64,000 bases of DNA from DTYU01 sp040756575 (GCA_040756575.1 JBFLYP010000007.1:46862-110861), one strand, 5' to 3'. Shown: positions 34,901 to 43,688, counted from the stretch's first letter. The notes: generated by a model from the letters alone, not told the origin. Made by a program: numbers and translations.

Positions 34901-34925
34901 CGGTTACACGCTCCCTTTTAGCAAC

Positions 34926-35390
34926 TTATCTACCGTTATATTTCCGTTCCAAGGCGGAACGGTACCGCCTCAGTTCCTCGCCGATGCGAAAAAAGAGCCT
35001 CTCTATTTCGTACCTCCCTAAAACCGTCTTTTCGGGTTCTAAGATCTCTATCTTGCGGAACTCTTCGCGAAAAATCAGCCGTACCAGGTCGTCCACTTCT
35101 TCGGCCACGACCTGCAGCTCCAAAGGGGCGTAAGCCACCTCCGATCCCGTGGCCTCGTCAAGAACCGTATAGACCTCTTGCGCCATATTGATATCCTCAA
35201 TCTTTATCCCTTGGAGCGGTACGTTGCGGAACAACGCAGCATGGTGTTCACGTGCATCCTCCGCCGCCTTTTCGGTGGTCTTGCCGCCAAAAAGCAGTCG
35301 GCCCGGTTTCCCAACCCCCCGAAAATCGAGACGTACCCGCGCCTGAATCTCCCTTTCAGCCAACTCGTTGCCGATCAGGCTTTTTACCAA
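34926..35390 (-). CDS. Conserved-looking hypothetical protein
   Basis: This 154-residue soluble protein has no recognised family. It starts at TTG behind GGGGGAG. It contains VRLDFRGVGKPGRLLFGGKTTEKAAEDA, an INMAQEVYTVLDEATGSEVAYAPLEL middle and a charged helical C-terminus (EEFRKIEILEPEKTVLGRYEIERLFFRIGEELRRYRSALERKY). The mix of a small beta-rich part with a long amphipathic helix is typical of a real protein rather than a shadow frame. It lies between rluB and aroH on the same strand and may be co-transcribed with aroH, 25 bases downstream. Confidence 0.65.
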   Translation of the reverse strand: MVKSLIGNELAEREIQARVRLDFRGVGKPGRLLFGGKTTEKAAEDAREHHAALFRNVPLQGIKIEDINMAQEVYTVLDEATGSEVAYAPLELQVVAEEVDDLVRLIFREEFRKIEILEPEKTVLGRYEIERLFFRIGEELRRYRSALERKYNGR

Positions 35391-35450
35391 AGAGACTCCC
35401 CCCTAACCCAGAATTATACAAACAGTTCGAGCTTTATCGTTAAAATCCTG

Positions 35451-36200
35451 CTATTTTCCCTTATCTAATCCTAACTGCCGCTTTAATTGTTCGACTTCCC
35501 CCTCGGTTAGCTTCCTGAGCCTCCCCGGCTTCAGCCCCTTTAGCATCAGCACCCCGATAGCCGTCCTTTTCAGCTTTACCACCGGATGCCCGACAGCATC
35601 ACACATTCGCCGTATCTGCCGCTTACGGCCTTCGGTAATAGTAATCTCCAGGAGTGTCCGGCCACGCAGTCGCCGAACCACCCGAACCGCCGCCGGCTGC
35701 GTTGGACCGTCATCAAGCACCACGCCTTCTCTCAGCCGCCTCAGCGCCTCCCCACCCACTTTGCCGAGAACCCAAACCGCATAAGTTTTAGGTATTTTAT
35801 AACGTGGATGCATCAAGCGATGGGCCAGCTGGCCGTCATTGGTGAGCAGGAGTAAGCCTTCGCTTTCATAATCAAGCCGGCCTACCGGAAAAACCCTTTC
35901 GGGAACCCCTTGCAGGAAATCAGTTACCTTGGGGCGGTCCTGGGGGTCATAAAGCGTCGTAACAACACCTGCCGGTTTGTAAAAGGCTAAGTATACCGGT
36001 TTTTTCTCAAGCAGTCTTCTCAAAGAAACCGGCTTGCCGTCGACTTGAACCTCATCCCGCTCGGGGTCGATTTTTACTCCGGGAGCGATTACGGTACGCC
36101 CGTTAACCCTCACCCTCCCGGCCCGCACCATCGCCTCGACGGACCGGCGCGAAGCTACACCCGCCCGGGCCAACACTTTATGCAGCCTTTCCTCAATCAA
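35451..36200 (-). CDS. rluB: Large-subunit rRNA pseudouridine synthase, RluB type
   Basis: This 249-residue protein has an N-terminal S4 RNA-binding domain (RLHKVLARAGVASRRSVEAMVRAGRVRVNGR) and a pseudouridine synthase domain with AFYKPAGVVTTLYD, the catalytic VFPVGRLDYESEGLLLLTNDG, and ITEGRKRQIRRMCDAVGHPV. It isomerises uridine in 23S rRNA, by analogy with B. subtilis RluB. The start is TTG at 36200 with only a weak ribosome site. Confidence 0.93.
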   Translation of the reverse strand: MIEERLHKVLARAGVASRRSVEAMVRAGRVRVNGRTVIAPGVKIDPERDEVQVDGKPVSLRRLLEKKPVYLAFYKPAGVVTTLYDPQDRPKVTDFLQGVPERVFPVGRLDYESEGLLLLTNDGQLAHRLMHPRYKIPKTYAVWVLGKVGGEALRRLREGVVLDDGPTQPAAVRVVRRLRGRTLLEITITEGRKRQIRRMCDAVGHPVVKLKRTAIGVLMLKGLKPGRLRKLTEGEVEQLKRQLGLDKGK

Positions 36201-36298
36201 TCACCAGGTCACCCCGAAGAGTATTAACTGTTACTTTTCGAAAAAAGCAAGTTCATTTATTCATCTTACGAAAGTTTAGACCTAGGACCAACCTAAAG

Positions 36299-36492
36299 CA
36301 TCAACTTCTTTGCCTTCAAATGCGGAATTTTCCTCTAAGTTTCCCTTTTCCGGTAGTTGCTGCGTTTTTCATTGTCGAGCGCTGGGGAGGCCGCGAAAGA
36401 CGACCCGGAACTTAGCTTGGATCATTCGACTTCTTTGGCTTTAGGAGTGTAGTTTTAATATAAATTTCCCTTTTGGCAGCCGTTGCTGTTCC
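36299..36492. repeat. Two diverged direct copies (~65 bp, 124-bp period) in a gene-free gap
   Basis: Copy 1 (about 36299-36365) and copy 2 (about 36423-36490) align along their length: CAT..ACTTCTTTG.CTT at the start, then TTTCCCTTTT and GTTGCTG towards the end. The gap 36201-36850 holds no convincing gene. Its right half also contains a short CACTTCTCACTTCCC run like the heptamer elements elsewhere. The function is unknown and the copies may be remains of a duplicated regulatory or mobile sequence. Confidence 0.5.
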
Positions 36493-36850
36493 GCCAGGTT
36501 TTGCATGGGTCTCCCGGAAATATTATACGGGGACAGGCTCCCGTTTACAAAAGTTCACCCGGCCCAAGAGCTTCCCCCGGCAGGTCCGCCGTGTTAGAAC
36601 CTCGCTGACACTCCTCCGAGAATGCGTTCTTCTTCCGTAGGGCGCGGCGATGAGCTTCGCATTACTGCGTCAGGCTCACCGCCACTTCTCACTTCCCAAT
36701 CAAGCCCGTCCGGCTGCGCCGTCCGTGTACTGCTCTCGCTCCTCGCCGCGTCCCATTTATGTTACTCTTCTGCATCTAAGTAACCAGCTTAGAGGTCTAT
36801 TCGCCCCACCTTCATCCTTCGGTACCGCTTGATAGCGGCATGGGGGACTC

Positions 36851-37384
36851 CTAACCAAACACCCGAGGTACAATTATCACCGAGGCGAAAAAGGTGGTTA
36901 CATCGGCCAAAAGACCGCTAACGGGAGCATACCGGTAGTGCTTTACCCCAATAGACCCGAAGTAAAGTGAGAGCACATAGAAAGTAGTATCGCTCGTGCC
37001 TTGCATCGTAGACACCAACCGGCCCAGCATGCTGTCGGGTCCGTGTGTCCGGATAATGTCGGTCGCGATGCCGAGGGCGGCGCCGCCCGAAAGCGGTCGC
37101 ATAACGGCATGGGGAAGCACCTCCGGCGGGATTCCGAGGGGAACCAAAAGGGGTTGAATCAGGTGAACCATGCCTTCCATTGCACCCGAAGCACGGAAGA
37201 CACTAATCGCAACGAGCATTGCGACAAGGTAGGGTATTGTTTTAATGGCCACCTCAAACCCTTCCTGCGCCCCGGTGATAAAGGTCTCGTATACTGAAAC
37301 ACGGCGGCAGAAACCGCATACAAGTACCATGAAGACCAGACCCGGAATCACCCACTTGGCGCCCTCGATGACTATACTTCCCAT
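36851..37384 (-). CDS. spmB: Spore maturation protein B
   Basis: This integral membrane protein of about 177 residues is from the nucleoside-recognition/spore maturation family: YETFITGAQEGFEVAIKTIPYLVAMLVAISVFRASGAM, HAVMRPLSGGAALG and MQGTSDTTFYVLSLYFGSIGVKHYR. SpmB acts with SpmA in spore core dehydration and heat resistance. The ATG at 37384 has AGGGG 7 bases upstream and is preferred over the GTG at 37390. It follows spmA on the same strand. Confidence 0.93.
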   Translation of the reverse strand: MGSIVIEGAKWVIPGLVFMVLVCGFCRRVSVYETFITGAQEGFEVAIKTIPYLVAMLVAISVFRASGAMEGMVHLIQPLLVPLGIPPEVLPHAVMRPLSGGAALGIATDIIRTHGPDSMLGRLVSTMQGTSDTTFYVLSLYFGSIGVKHYRYAPVSGLLADVTTFFASVIIVPRVFG

Positions 37385-37450
37385 ACCCACACCCCTTTTG
37401 AGGCTCTAATGCCGCCTTGGAATCGCCGGTATCTGATAGACGGTGCCGGC

Positions 37451-38035
37451 TTAGTCCCTCCGGTATACTCGCCGCAAAACGGCATCGGCTGAAACCGCAA
37501 CCGCCATCCCACATGCGGTAGCCAGTACCGTGGTTCCGATTATGGATGTTGGGTCACGGGATCCGAATAATGCTCTGATGCCGATCACCGTGGTAGGAAC
37601 TAGAGTGACACAAGCAGTGTTAAGAGCCAGGAAGGTACACATTGCCGGGGTAGCTCTGTCAGGATGAGGGTTTAACTTTTGCATTTCCCGCATCGCAAGG
37701 AGGCCTGCCGGAGTTGCGGCATTCCCAAGACCGAGAATATTGGCGCTCAGATTCAAGACTATTGCGCCGACTGCGGGGTGGCCGGGAGGCATGCCGGGAA
37801 ACAAAAGCCGTATTAGCGGCCGGACCAACCTGCATAACGCCTGCACCAGCCCCGCCGCTTCTGCAACACGCATCACCCCGAGCCAGAAGGTTATGATGGC
37901 GATTAAGCCGAAAGAGGTCTCGACAGCAACTTTTGCACCTTGAAGAATAGCTGTTGTCACCGCCTCGACCCTTCCGTTAATCATAGCTACTATAATGCCG
38001 GAAAGCATCAAAAGAAGCCACAACAGATTAACCAC
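37451..38035 (-). CDS. spmA: Spore maturation protein A
   Basis: This membrane protein of about 194 residues opens VNLLWLLLMLSGIIVAMINGRVEAVT and contains IITFWLGVMRVAEAAGL, LNLSANILGLGNAATPAGLLAMREMQKLNP and FLALNTACVTLVPTTVIGIRA, the SpmA hallmarks. It is needed, with SpmB, for full spore dehydration. AAGGGG 8 bases before a GTG at 38035 suggests that start rather than 38044. In Bacillus spmA-spmB follow dacB; here no dacB is adjacent. Confidence 0.93.
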   Translation of the reverse strand: MVNLLWLLLMLSGIIVAMINGRVEAVTTAILQGAKVAVETSFGLIAIITFWLGVMRVAEAAGLVQALCRLVRPLIRLLFPGMPPGHPAVGAIVLNLSANILGLGNAATPAGLLAMREMQKLNPHPDRATPAMCTFLALNTACVTLVPTTVIGIRALFGSRDPTSIIGTTVLATACGMAVAVSADAVLRRVYRRD

Positions 38036-38307
38036 CTGCCCCACCCCTTCAAGAGATGTTGACGCAGCAAACTTGTTCGTTACCGCGCTTAACTCAGAAG
38101 TGATAAGGAAAGGCTCTGATTTGGCGACTCTGCAACGTGGCCGCGCACTCAGTTCGGTCCGGTTCCTTAATTAAAGATTATTTCTGTCGGAATGAATTAG
38201 AAGCCTTCACCCAAAAGTTCTTTCCCTGGCTGGCAGTCATGCTGCCGTAAAAAAGTTTCATGAGCGACTACATTCTTTCGAACCGCACGTTTACGTTTAC
38301 TGATTCC

Positions 38308-39702
38308 CTATCCCACGAGTTCCCCGCCGCCTACACAATACTGGTTACGGCCGAGACTTTTTGCCTTGTAGAGCGCTATATCAGCCGCCGACAATATTTT
38401 ATCCACGTCATCACCGTGCCGCGGAAAAGACGCTATGCCGATTGAAACTGTAAACTTAGGGTTGGCGTTGCATTCAATTGCGGAGACGATCCGCTCACTT
38501 ACCCGCATAGCTTCAGAGGAATCGATCTGCGGAAGCAAAACCGCGAATTCGTCTCCGCCGTACCGTCCAATGAGGTCGTCCTGCCGGAGGTTCGCACGTG
38601 CTAACGATACGAACTGCTGCAAGCACCGGTCTCCCACCTGGTGCCCCAAAGCATCGTTTATTCTCTTAAAGCCGTCGATATCGATCATCAATACCGAAAA
38701 GGGCCGGTGACTGAGTCTTGCCTGCAGCCAACACTCCTGTGTCTTCTGGAGAAAATGCCGGCGGTTCAAAGCCCCGGTAAGAAAGTCAGTGGTTGCAACC
38801 TTTTTTAGCCGTTCGTTCACTATACGAAGATCGGCCGTCCGCAAGGAGACCAGGTTGTCAAGGTTCTGGTTAACCCAGCGCAGGTTTTCCTGGGCCTGCG
38901 AGAGCCGGAAAAACGGCTCTTTCACCACAACCGACAAGACCGTGTGGAAAAGAAGGAAGTGAGCGCCAAGCTTATATATGAGACTAATAATATAAAAAAC
39001 CCTGAACTCGGGCAAGGAAAAGGTAAAGAGAATCCAGCTTCCCAAAAAGGCTCCGGATACCCGCGCCATCATCAGGTCTACTTGCTCAGACAGGCGGAAG
39101 TATTTTATGGTGTACAGTACCAGCGCACCCCCGAAAAGAACCATGGTGTCAGTGTTTAAATGCTTCCAAACTCCCGTCAAACCCTTTTCGCTTAAAAGCA
39201 AGGGGTTTGGGGTAGACTGAAAAACTACTGCGATAATCACTATCCCGGCTGCGAGCCCAAGGGCCAAAAGGTTGTAACGCAAACTTGGACTTGTCCGGTG
39301 GGTTCGTCCCACAGCACCCCCGGCAAAAAGTCCCGCCGCGGCTATAAATCCCCCGGCCAACTCAAACAGCAATGCCTTTATTTCCGAGTTAGGCGTAAAG
39401 AAAACCGGTATTTGCGGATTCGAAAGCAAAGCAAAACCGTTGAGTAACGCCACACCTAAAAATGCTACCGCGATAACGCAATTGTCAAGGTGCTCACTCC
39501 AGTTGATAGAATACCAGGAAACCAAGAAAACACTGAGGGCAAGGGAGATCATCAGAACGTCGGCAAGGGATTGCACCGGAGTCTCCGGGACATAACCGGA
39601 AGTCTTGAAAAGAACAATTCCGGTCATTGTCAGGACTGTCCAATAAAGAGCAAAGTGCCAGGCTTCCTTTTTTACTGTCGTGGTCGTCATGGTCGCAATC
39701 AC
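38308..39702 (-). CDS. Membrane diguanylate cyclase (GGDEF)
   Basis: This 464-residue protein has about eight N-terminal membrane helices (residues 15-265), a short coiled region (QAQENLRWVNQNLDNLVSLRTADLRIVNERL) and a GGDEF domain from about residue 295. The active-site loop is RYGGDEFAVLLPQ, intact for making cyclic di-GMP. Five residues before it is RQDD, a canonical RxxD product-inhibition site. Other landmarks are DFLTGALNRRHFLQ, MIDIDGFKRINDALGHQVGD and TVSIGIASFPRHG. The ligand sensed by the membrane part is unknown. It stands alone between spmA and gerW. Confidence 0.92.
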   Translation of the reverse strand: MIATMTTTTVKKEAWHFALYWTVLTMTGIVLFKTSGYVPETPVQSLADVLMISLALSVFLVSWYSINWSEHLDNCVIAVAFLGVALLNGFALLSNPQIPVFFTPNSEIKALLFELAGGFIAAAGLFAGGAVGRTHRTSPSLRYNLLALGLAAGIVIIAVVFQSTPNPLLLSEKGLTGVWKHLNTDTMVLFGGALVLYTIKYFRLSEQVDLMMARVSGAFLGSWILFTFSLPEFRVFYIISLIYKLGAHFLLFHTVLSVVVKEPFFRLSQAQENLRWVNQNLDNLVSLRTADLRIVNERLKKVATTDFLTGALNRRHFLQKTQECWLQARLSHRPFSVLMIDIDGFKRINDALGHQVGDRCLQQFVSLARANLRQDDLIGRYGGDEFAVLLPQIDSSEAMRVSERIVSAIECNANPKFTVSIGIASFPRHGDDVDKILSAADIALYKAKSLGRNQYCVGGGELVG

Positions 39703-39782
39703 CGTAAATATTTAGTTTCTAACTATAATTTCGACATAAGTTATCAAAAACCTGCGGTAATACTATTCGTCTAATCTAAAAT

Positions 39783-39818
39783 ACAAAGGTCCCCCCGAAT
39801 TATGGGAGACCTTTTTTC
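39783..39818 (-). terminator. Terminator after gerW, possibly bidirectional
   Basis: AAAGGTC (39785-39791) plus CCC pair with GGG plus GACCTTT (39808-39814) across a short AT loop, with T-tracts on both sides. It lies just past the gerW stop (39857) and upstream of the diguanylate cyclase start. Confidence 0.7.
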
Positions 39819-39856
39819 TGGTTTAAGAGTTTTTATAAATTATGCAGAACTTATTT

Positions 39857-40237
39857 TTAGTGATCGTACTTCCGCTGTCTCATCCCCTCGATTTTTTCAA
39901 TAATTTGCGGAGCAAGATCCAGTATTCGTTCCGCAAGGTGATTCCCTTCCACCGGGAGGAGCCTTATGTTTTCCCCCTTTACAACCAGGAATCCGACGGG
40001 CTGTACGGAAACCCCGGCTCCGCTTCCTCCTCCAAAAGGCGCTTCCGCGCCTGACTCCGGCCGCTCGCTGGAAAAGGCGCTCCCGCCCGCGGCAAAACCG
40101 CAGGCCACCCGCGAAACGGGTATTATCACGGTCCCGTCCGGGGTTTCCACCGGATCACCTACCACAGTATTAACATCGACAATCCCCCGGATGTTTTCCA
40201 TTGCTGTTTTCATAAAGCCCTCTATAGGATGTTCCAC
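39857..40237 (-). CDS. ytfJ: Spore germination/cortex protein GerW (YtfJ)
   Basis: This protein of about 126 residues has the GerW signature: EHPIEGFMKTAMENIRGIVDVNTVVGDPVETPDGTVIIPVSRV, then CGFAAGGSAF and a glycine-rich segment (PFGGGSGAGVSV). In Bacillus it is made late in sporulation and affects germination. The GTG at 40237 has GAGGTGAG just upstream and matches the family N-terminus. The frame continues upstream to 40453, but that 72-residue extension resembles nothing in the family and is probably not translated with it. Confidence 0.9.
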   Translation of the reverse strand: MEHPIEGFMKTAMENIRGIVDVNTVVGDPVETPDGTVIIPVSRVACGFAAGGSAFSSERPESGAEAPFGGGSGAGVSVQPVGFLVVKGENIRLLPVEGNHLAERILDLAPQIIEKIEGMRQRKYDH

Positions 40238-40449
40238 CGGGCTCACCTCGCTCCAGTAATCAGAAAAATACATCTCCTTTACAGTTCCATTGATTAAAAT
40301 GGCCTCACTTGAAAGTAAATATACAATAGGAAACAGATTGGCCTGTATGGGAAGCGGAGGCACAGGGGTCTTTAAAACCCCTGCGCCCTGAAACCAGTAT
40401 CTGTATTTAGAATTTGCCGAAATCCGCGTCATCGAGAGAAATCTCCTCG

Positions 40450-40635
40450 TCACCTTTCCCGGTTCTCGTAGCCGCCGCCTCCAACATCTAAGGTCTCATT
40501 GAACCCTTTGATTATCTCCTGATAACTCCCCTTGAACTTCTCGGCATTACCCCGGGTTTTAAGCTCGCCTTCCACCGCAGCTTGGATAAATAATAGCAGT
40601 ACTTCGTTAACCAGCCCTTTGATACTGCCAATCAT
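40450..40635 (-). CDS. Small hypothetical ORF upstream of gerW
   Basis: This 61-residue frame starts at ATG with a GGAGGT about 11 bases upstream. It begins IGSIKGLVNEVLLLFIQAAVEGELKTRG, an amphipathic helix-like stretch, and ends in GGGGYENRER. I do not recognise a family. It points into the unexplained 40238-40453 segment and then gerW, so it could be a small partner or a decayed gene end. Confidence 0.3.
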   Translation of the reverse strand: MIGSIKGLVNEVLLLFIQAAVEGELKTRGNAEKFKGSYQEIIKGFNETLDVGGGGYENRER

Positions 40636-40847
40636 TTCTTTAAAGGACCTCCGAAACCCGGTCGACTATTAGCCCTACCGTCTGATTATCGATGTTGATC
40701 ACCACGCTGCAGGTGTGCTAAGCAAAAAATTTGAGCGCTGGGGCTATACCCTAAAACTTCGGCAAAGCAGCCGGCTTTGGTTCAGGATGTGATCATGGAA
40801 AAGGTTGAACAGGGGGTGAACTTGACCTGCATGCCCACCGCGGACGG

Positions 40848-41186
40848 TTAACAAGTGAGGTGTAAGGCAGCAACGATACGGTGCTGTGTGGAAAGCCGGT
40901 TATACCTCTCACAGGCCTGCGGAGAAGGCAAGACCGTGAGCTTAATGCCCTTCAGGGACAGGAAGTCGTTAACCTCGGGCAGCACACGCACTGCTCCGTA
41001 AGCACCCGTCCCGATGATTAAAATCTCGGGTTCGGCACCGGCTGCCTCATTTAGGTCTGAGACTTCAACGGTATGCCCCCTCTTCCGCCACCAAGATATT
41101 ACACGTCCCGGGAGGATTATAACATCCTCGGTATATTTCTTCCCGCCAATGACTATTTCACCGAAGCGATAACTGTCAATCTTCAC
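40848..41186 (-). CDS. Mth938-like (NDUFAF3/DUF498) domain protein
   Basis: This 112-residue protein has KIDSYRFGEIVIGGKKYTEDVIILPGRV and EILIIGTGAYGAVRVLPEV, the Mth938/NDUFAF3 fold. These proteins are small soluble domains of unsettled function. The GTG at 41186 has GGGGG about 8 bases upstream and gives the family N-terminus; the frame extends to 41240 without support. It follows the DUF2953 gene by 69 bases. Confidence 0.85.
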   Translation of the reverse strand: MKIDSYRFGEIVIGGKKYTEDVIILPGRVISWWRKRGHTVEVSDLNEAAGAEPEILIIGTGAYGAVRVLPEVNDFLSLKGIKLTVLPSPQACERYNRLSTQHRIVAALHLTC

Positions 41187-41255
41187 CTCATCACCCCCTT
41201 CAGCGGTTCTGCGTTCCAATCTCACGATGTGGAGTATCAATAGCCGCCTTCGTGT

Positions 41256-41900
41256 TTATTTCTTGTTCAAGCAACGAAAAACATAGAAGCCGGCTGTAAA
41301 GAGATGCCTTAACTGGACAAACGCGGTCAGACTTATCAATGTCCCAAACGCGGGTGACTTAAAGTCCGGGTTAAGGCTGATGCTTCCGGGAGCTTCAAGC
41401 AGCGGGGTAATACGCCCCAGTACATAACCCTTGATTCCCCACAGTAATCCGCAGACCGCACCCGTGCTCGCCGGTTCGCCGGTACCCACCGTGGTATGCC
41501 ATTCAAAACGTATTATCCGCAACCGGCGCCACAGGTAATGCACCGCGTCCCGGTAACGGGAATAGAAAGCAGCGAGCCGCCGCAACAAACGGTATATCGC
41601 TGCAAACCCGGCAAAGTATACTCTCACACCCGGCCTTTCGCCTTCGGCTATCTTTATCTTTACGCCAGGAGCGCCTTCAAAAGACGGGTTTATCCCGAGA
41701 ACCGGTACATTTAACCTGTACCGTAACAGCCCCCAAAAAGCAGCGGCTTCGAGAGACAAGTGGTCATCGATCCCCTGCCGCGTATATTCGACCCGCAGGG
41801 TCAACCTGCTGAAACCGATCAGCAGTCCGGCTACAGCCGCTGTTAGCAAGGCGATTAAGAACCACAAAGAGGATAGCACCTTTCGCTTAAGACTGCACAA
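41256..41900 (-). CDS. DUF2953 membrane protein
   Basis: This 214-residue protein has an N-terminal membrane helix (LWFLIALLTAAVAGLLIGF) and a DUF2953 domain (EWHTTVGTGEPASTGAVCGLLWGIKGYV and SLNPDFKSPAFGTLISLTAFVQLRHLF). In spore-forming Firmicutes DUF2953 genes typically sit just upstream of ytfJ, as they do here with two small genes between, which points to a sporulation-related role. The TTG at 41900 is the assumed start; a GTG a few codons later behind AAGCGAAAG is possible. Confidence 0.82.
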   Translation of the reverse strand: MCSLKRKVLSSLWFLIALLTAAVAGLLIGFSRLTLRVEYTRQGIDDHLSLEAAAFWGLLRYRLNVPVLGINPSFEGAPGVKIKIAEGERPGVRVYFAGFAAIYRLLRRLAAFYSRYRDAVHYLWRRLRIIRFEWHTTVGTGEPASTGAVCGLLWGIKGYVLGRITPLLEAPGSISLNPDFKSPAFGTLISLTAFVQLRHLFTAGFYVFRCLNKK

Positions 41901-41915
41901 CGCCCGGCCTCTGTT

Positions 41916-42056
41916 AGAGGTAGGAGGTGGGAGGTCAGAAGTGGGAATGGCTGTCTGAATTTACATACAAGTTCTCCCGGGTTTCGGCTCCTGCCTTCTG
42001 TCCCCCGGCTTCTGTCTTCCGGATTCCGACCTCTCAATCCTGACCTCTTGATTCAG
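41916..42056. repeat. Second heptamer-phased element
   Basis: The left arm (41920-41950) is 7-mers GAGGTAG, GAGGTGG, GAGGTCA, GAAGTGG. The right arm (about 41995-42056) is a long 7-base-phased run such as TTCTGTC, TTCTGTC, TTCCGGA, TTCCGAC, TCCTGAC and CTCTTGA. The arms have complementary character, as in the element at 9113-9241. It fills the gap between trpS and the DUF2953 gene. Confidence 0.7.
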
Positions 42057-42060
42057 GCTC

Positions 42061-43035
42061 CTAAATCTTCAGCGCCCCCCGCACCTTCTCCAGCGTGGCC
42101 GCCGCCACCCGCTGCGCTTTTCTAATGCCGGTTTCCAGCACCTCTTCAACGTATCCCTTCCGGGCCACAAGCGCCGCACGCCGCTCGCGCACGGGCGAGA
42201 TTAGATTATCAAGTATGTCCGCCAGTCGTTTTTTGCAAGCCACACAGCCGATTCTGCCAGCCCTGCACTCACCTTCAACCTCCGGAAGATCTTCGGGGCT
42301 ATATAATTCATAATATTTGAATACGGTGCACACCTCTGGATGCCCCGGGTCGTTCTTACGAATCCGGGCCGGATCGGTCACCATTAGGTTGGTCAGCCGC
42401 CGGATTTCGTCCGCGGTGACTGTCAAGGGTATCTCATTATGGTAGCTTTTGCTCATTTTCTGGCCGTCTATACCCGGAACCAGCTTGACCTCGGCAAGGA
42501 TCCCCTGCGGCTCCGGAAAGACAGGCGCGTAAAGATAATTGAAGCGCCGGGCCACCTCCCTGCAAAGCTCTATGTGCGGTAGCTGGTCTTCACCCACGGG
42601 TACGCCCTCCGCCAGGTACATTAAAATGTCGGCCGCCTGCAGGAGCGGGTACCCTAAAAAACCGTAAGTGGCAATATCCTTCCCTAACTCCGCCAATTTT
42701 CGTACCTGGTCCTTGTACGTCGGCACCCGCTCGAGCCAAGAAAGGGGAGTGAACATCGAAAAGATCAGGTGCAGTTCAGCATGCTGCGGCACCTGGGACT
42801 GAACGAAAACAATGCTTTTTTCCGGGTCGATGCCCACGGCCAGCCAGTCGGCCGCCATTTCGTAAGTAAACTCCTTAATTCGCCCCGGATTTTCGTACTC
42901 CGTCGTCAGGGCGTGCCAGTCGGCGACGAAAAAGAAACACTCGTTCTCTTCCTGAAGCCGCAGCCAGTTCTCCAAAACGCTCAGGTGCCCGAGATGCAAA
43001 CGCCCCGTAGGACGCATGCCGCTTAAAATTCTCAA
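42061..43035 (-). CDS. trpS: Tryptophanyl-tRNA synthetase
   Basis: This 324-residue class I synthetase charges tRNA-Trp. It carries RILSGMRPTGRLHLGHLSVLENW (the HIGH-like GHL motif), GFLGYPLLQAADILMYLAEGVPVGEDQLPHIEL and the KMSKS loop (DGQKMSKSYHNEIPL). The TTG start at 43035 follows GGGGGAGG. It is 32 bases downstream of the M50 protease gene. The leader is too short for a T-box, and I see no run of (G/U)AG triplets for TRAP. Confidence 0.95.
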   Translation of the reverse strand: MRILSGMRPTGRLHLGHLSVLENWLRLQEENECFFFVADWHALTTEYENPGRIKEFTYEMAADWLAVGIDPEKSIVFVQSQVPQHAELHLIFSMFTPLSWLERVPTYKDQVRKLAELGKDIATYGFLGYPLLQAADILMYLAEGVPVGEDQLPHIELCREVARRFNYLYAPVFPEPQGILAEVKLVPGIDGQKMSKSYHNEIPLTVTADEIRRLTNLMVTDPARIRKNDPGHPEVCTVFKYYELYSPEDLPEVEGECRAGRIGCVACKKRLADILDNLISPVRERRAALVARKGYVEEVLETGIRKAQRVAAATLEKVRGALKI

Positions 43036-43067
43036 AAAACCTCCCCCTCCGACAAAACATTAAGTTT

Positions 43068-43688
43068 TTATATTGTGCTCCTAAAATAAAGCAGGAAGTA
43101 AGATAGCGGCAAAACAATGAACTCCACCAGGCGGCCGATTACACCGGTAAATATTAACAGCAGGAGGATGATCATCCCGTACTGTTCAAGGTAGATGAGC
43201 CACTCTTGACGCCCGGGAAGAAGCCCGGCAAGCACCTTGGATCCATCAAGCGGCGGCACGGGTATCAAATTAAAGAACGCCAAAAAGACGTTTATATACA
43301 CCATCCATACCAATACGGATGCCGCCGATGAGGTTGCGGCCATTAGTCTAAACAACACCGCCCCGGCTAACGCCACTACAAGGTTGCCGATGGGACCCGC
43401 AAGCGAAACAAGAATTATCCCCTGGCGCCTATCCCGAAAGTTATTCGGGTTTATCGGAACCGGCTTTGCCCAACCGAAAACAAACCTGCTGCCCGTCACC
43501 ACTAATAAAGCCGGCACAAGAACTGTGCCGATCGGATCAAGGTGCGCAATAGGGTTCAACGTCAGGCGGCCGGCATACCGTGCCGTCGGGTCCCCCAATT
43601 TGTTCGCCGCCCATCCGTGAGCGAACTCGTGCAGGGTAATACCTACGACAAAAGCGAGCGCTATCGCTATGGTCTCCGAACTAAACAC
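43068..43688 (-). CDS. Site-2 protease family (M50) membrane metalloprotease
   Basis: This protein of about 206 residues has the zinc-binding GITLHEFAHGWAA (HExxH) in the first helix, RLTLNPIAHLDPIGT, and the second metal motif FNLIPVPPLDGSKVL. This compact Rhomboid-sized S2P form, without a PDZ domain, is common in Firmicutes; its substrate is unknown. A GTG at 43688 has GGGGGAG 8 bases upstream and is preferred over 43697. It overlaps the end of the nucleotidyltransferase gene and is probably translationally coupled. Confidence 0.9.
   Translation of the reverse strand: MFSSETIAIALAFVVGITLHEFAHGWAANKLGDPTARYAGRLTLNPIAHLDPIGTVLVPALLVVTGSRFVFGWAKPVPINPNNFRDRRQGIILVSLAGPIGNLVVALAGAVLFRLMAATSSAASVLVWMVYINVFLAFFNLIPVPPLDGSKVLAGLLPGRQEWLIYLEQYGMIILLLLIFTGVIGRLVEFIVLPLSYFLLYFRSTI

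Noticed and set aside
36600..36840. Possible gene or insertion sequence fragment in the rluB-spmB gap
   Set aside because: No terminal inverted repeats, transposase-like frame or ribosome site could be found on either strand.
40238..40453. Extended N-terminus of GerW
   Set aside because: Family proteins begin at the EHPIEG segment and a GTG with a good ribosome site lies there.
43036..43067. T-box or TRAP leader for trpS
   Set aside because: Only 32 bases separate trpS from the upstream gene, too short for a T-box, and no triplet repeat is present.
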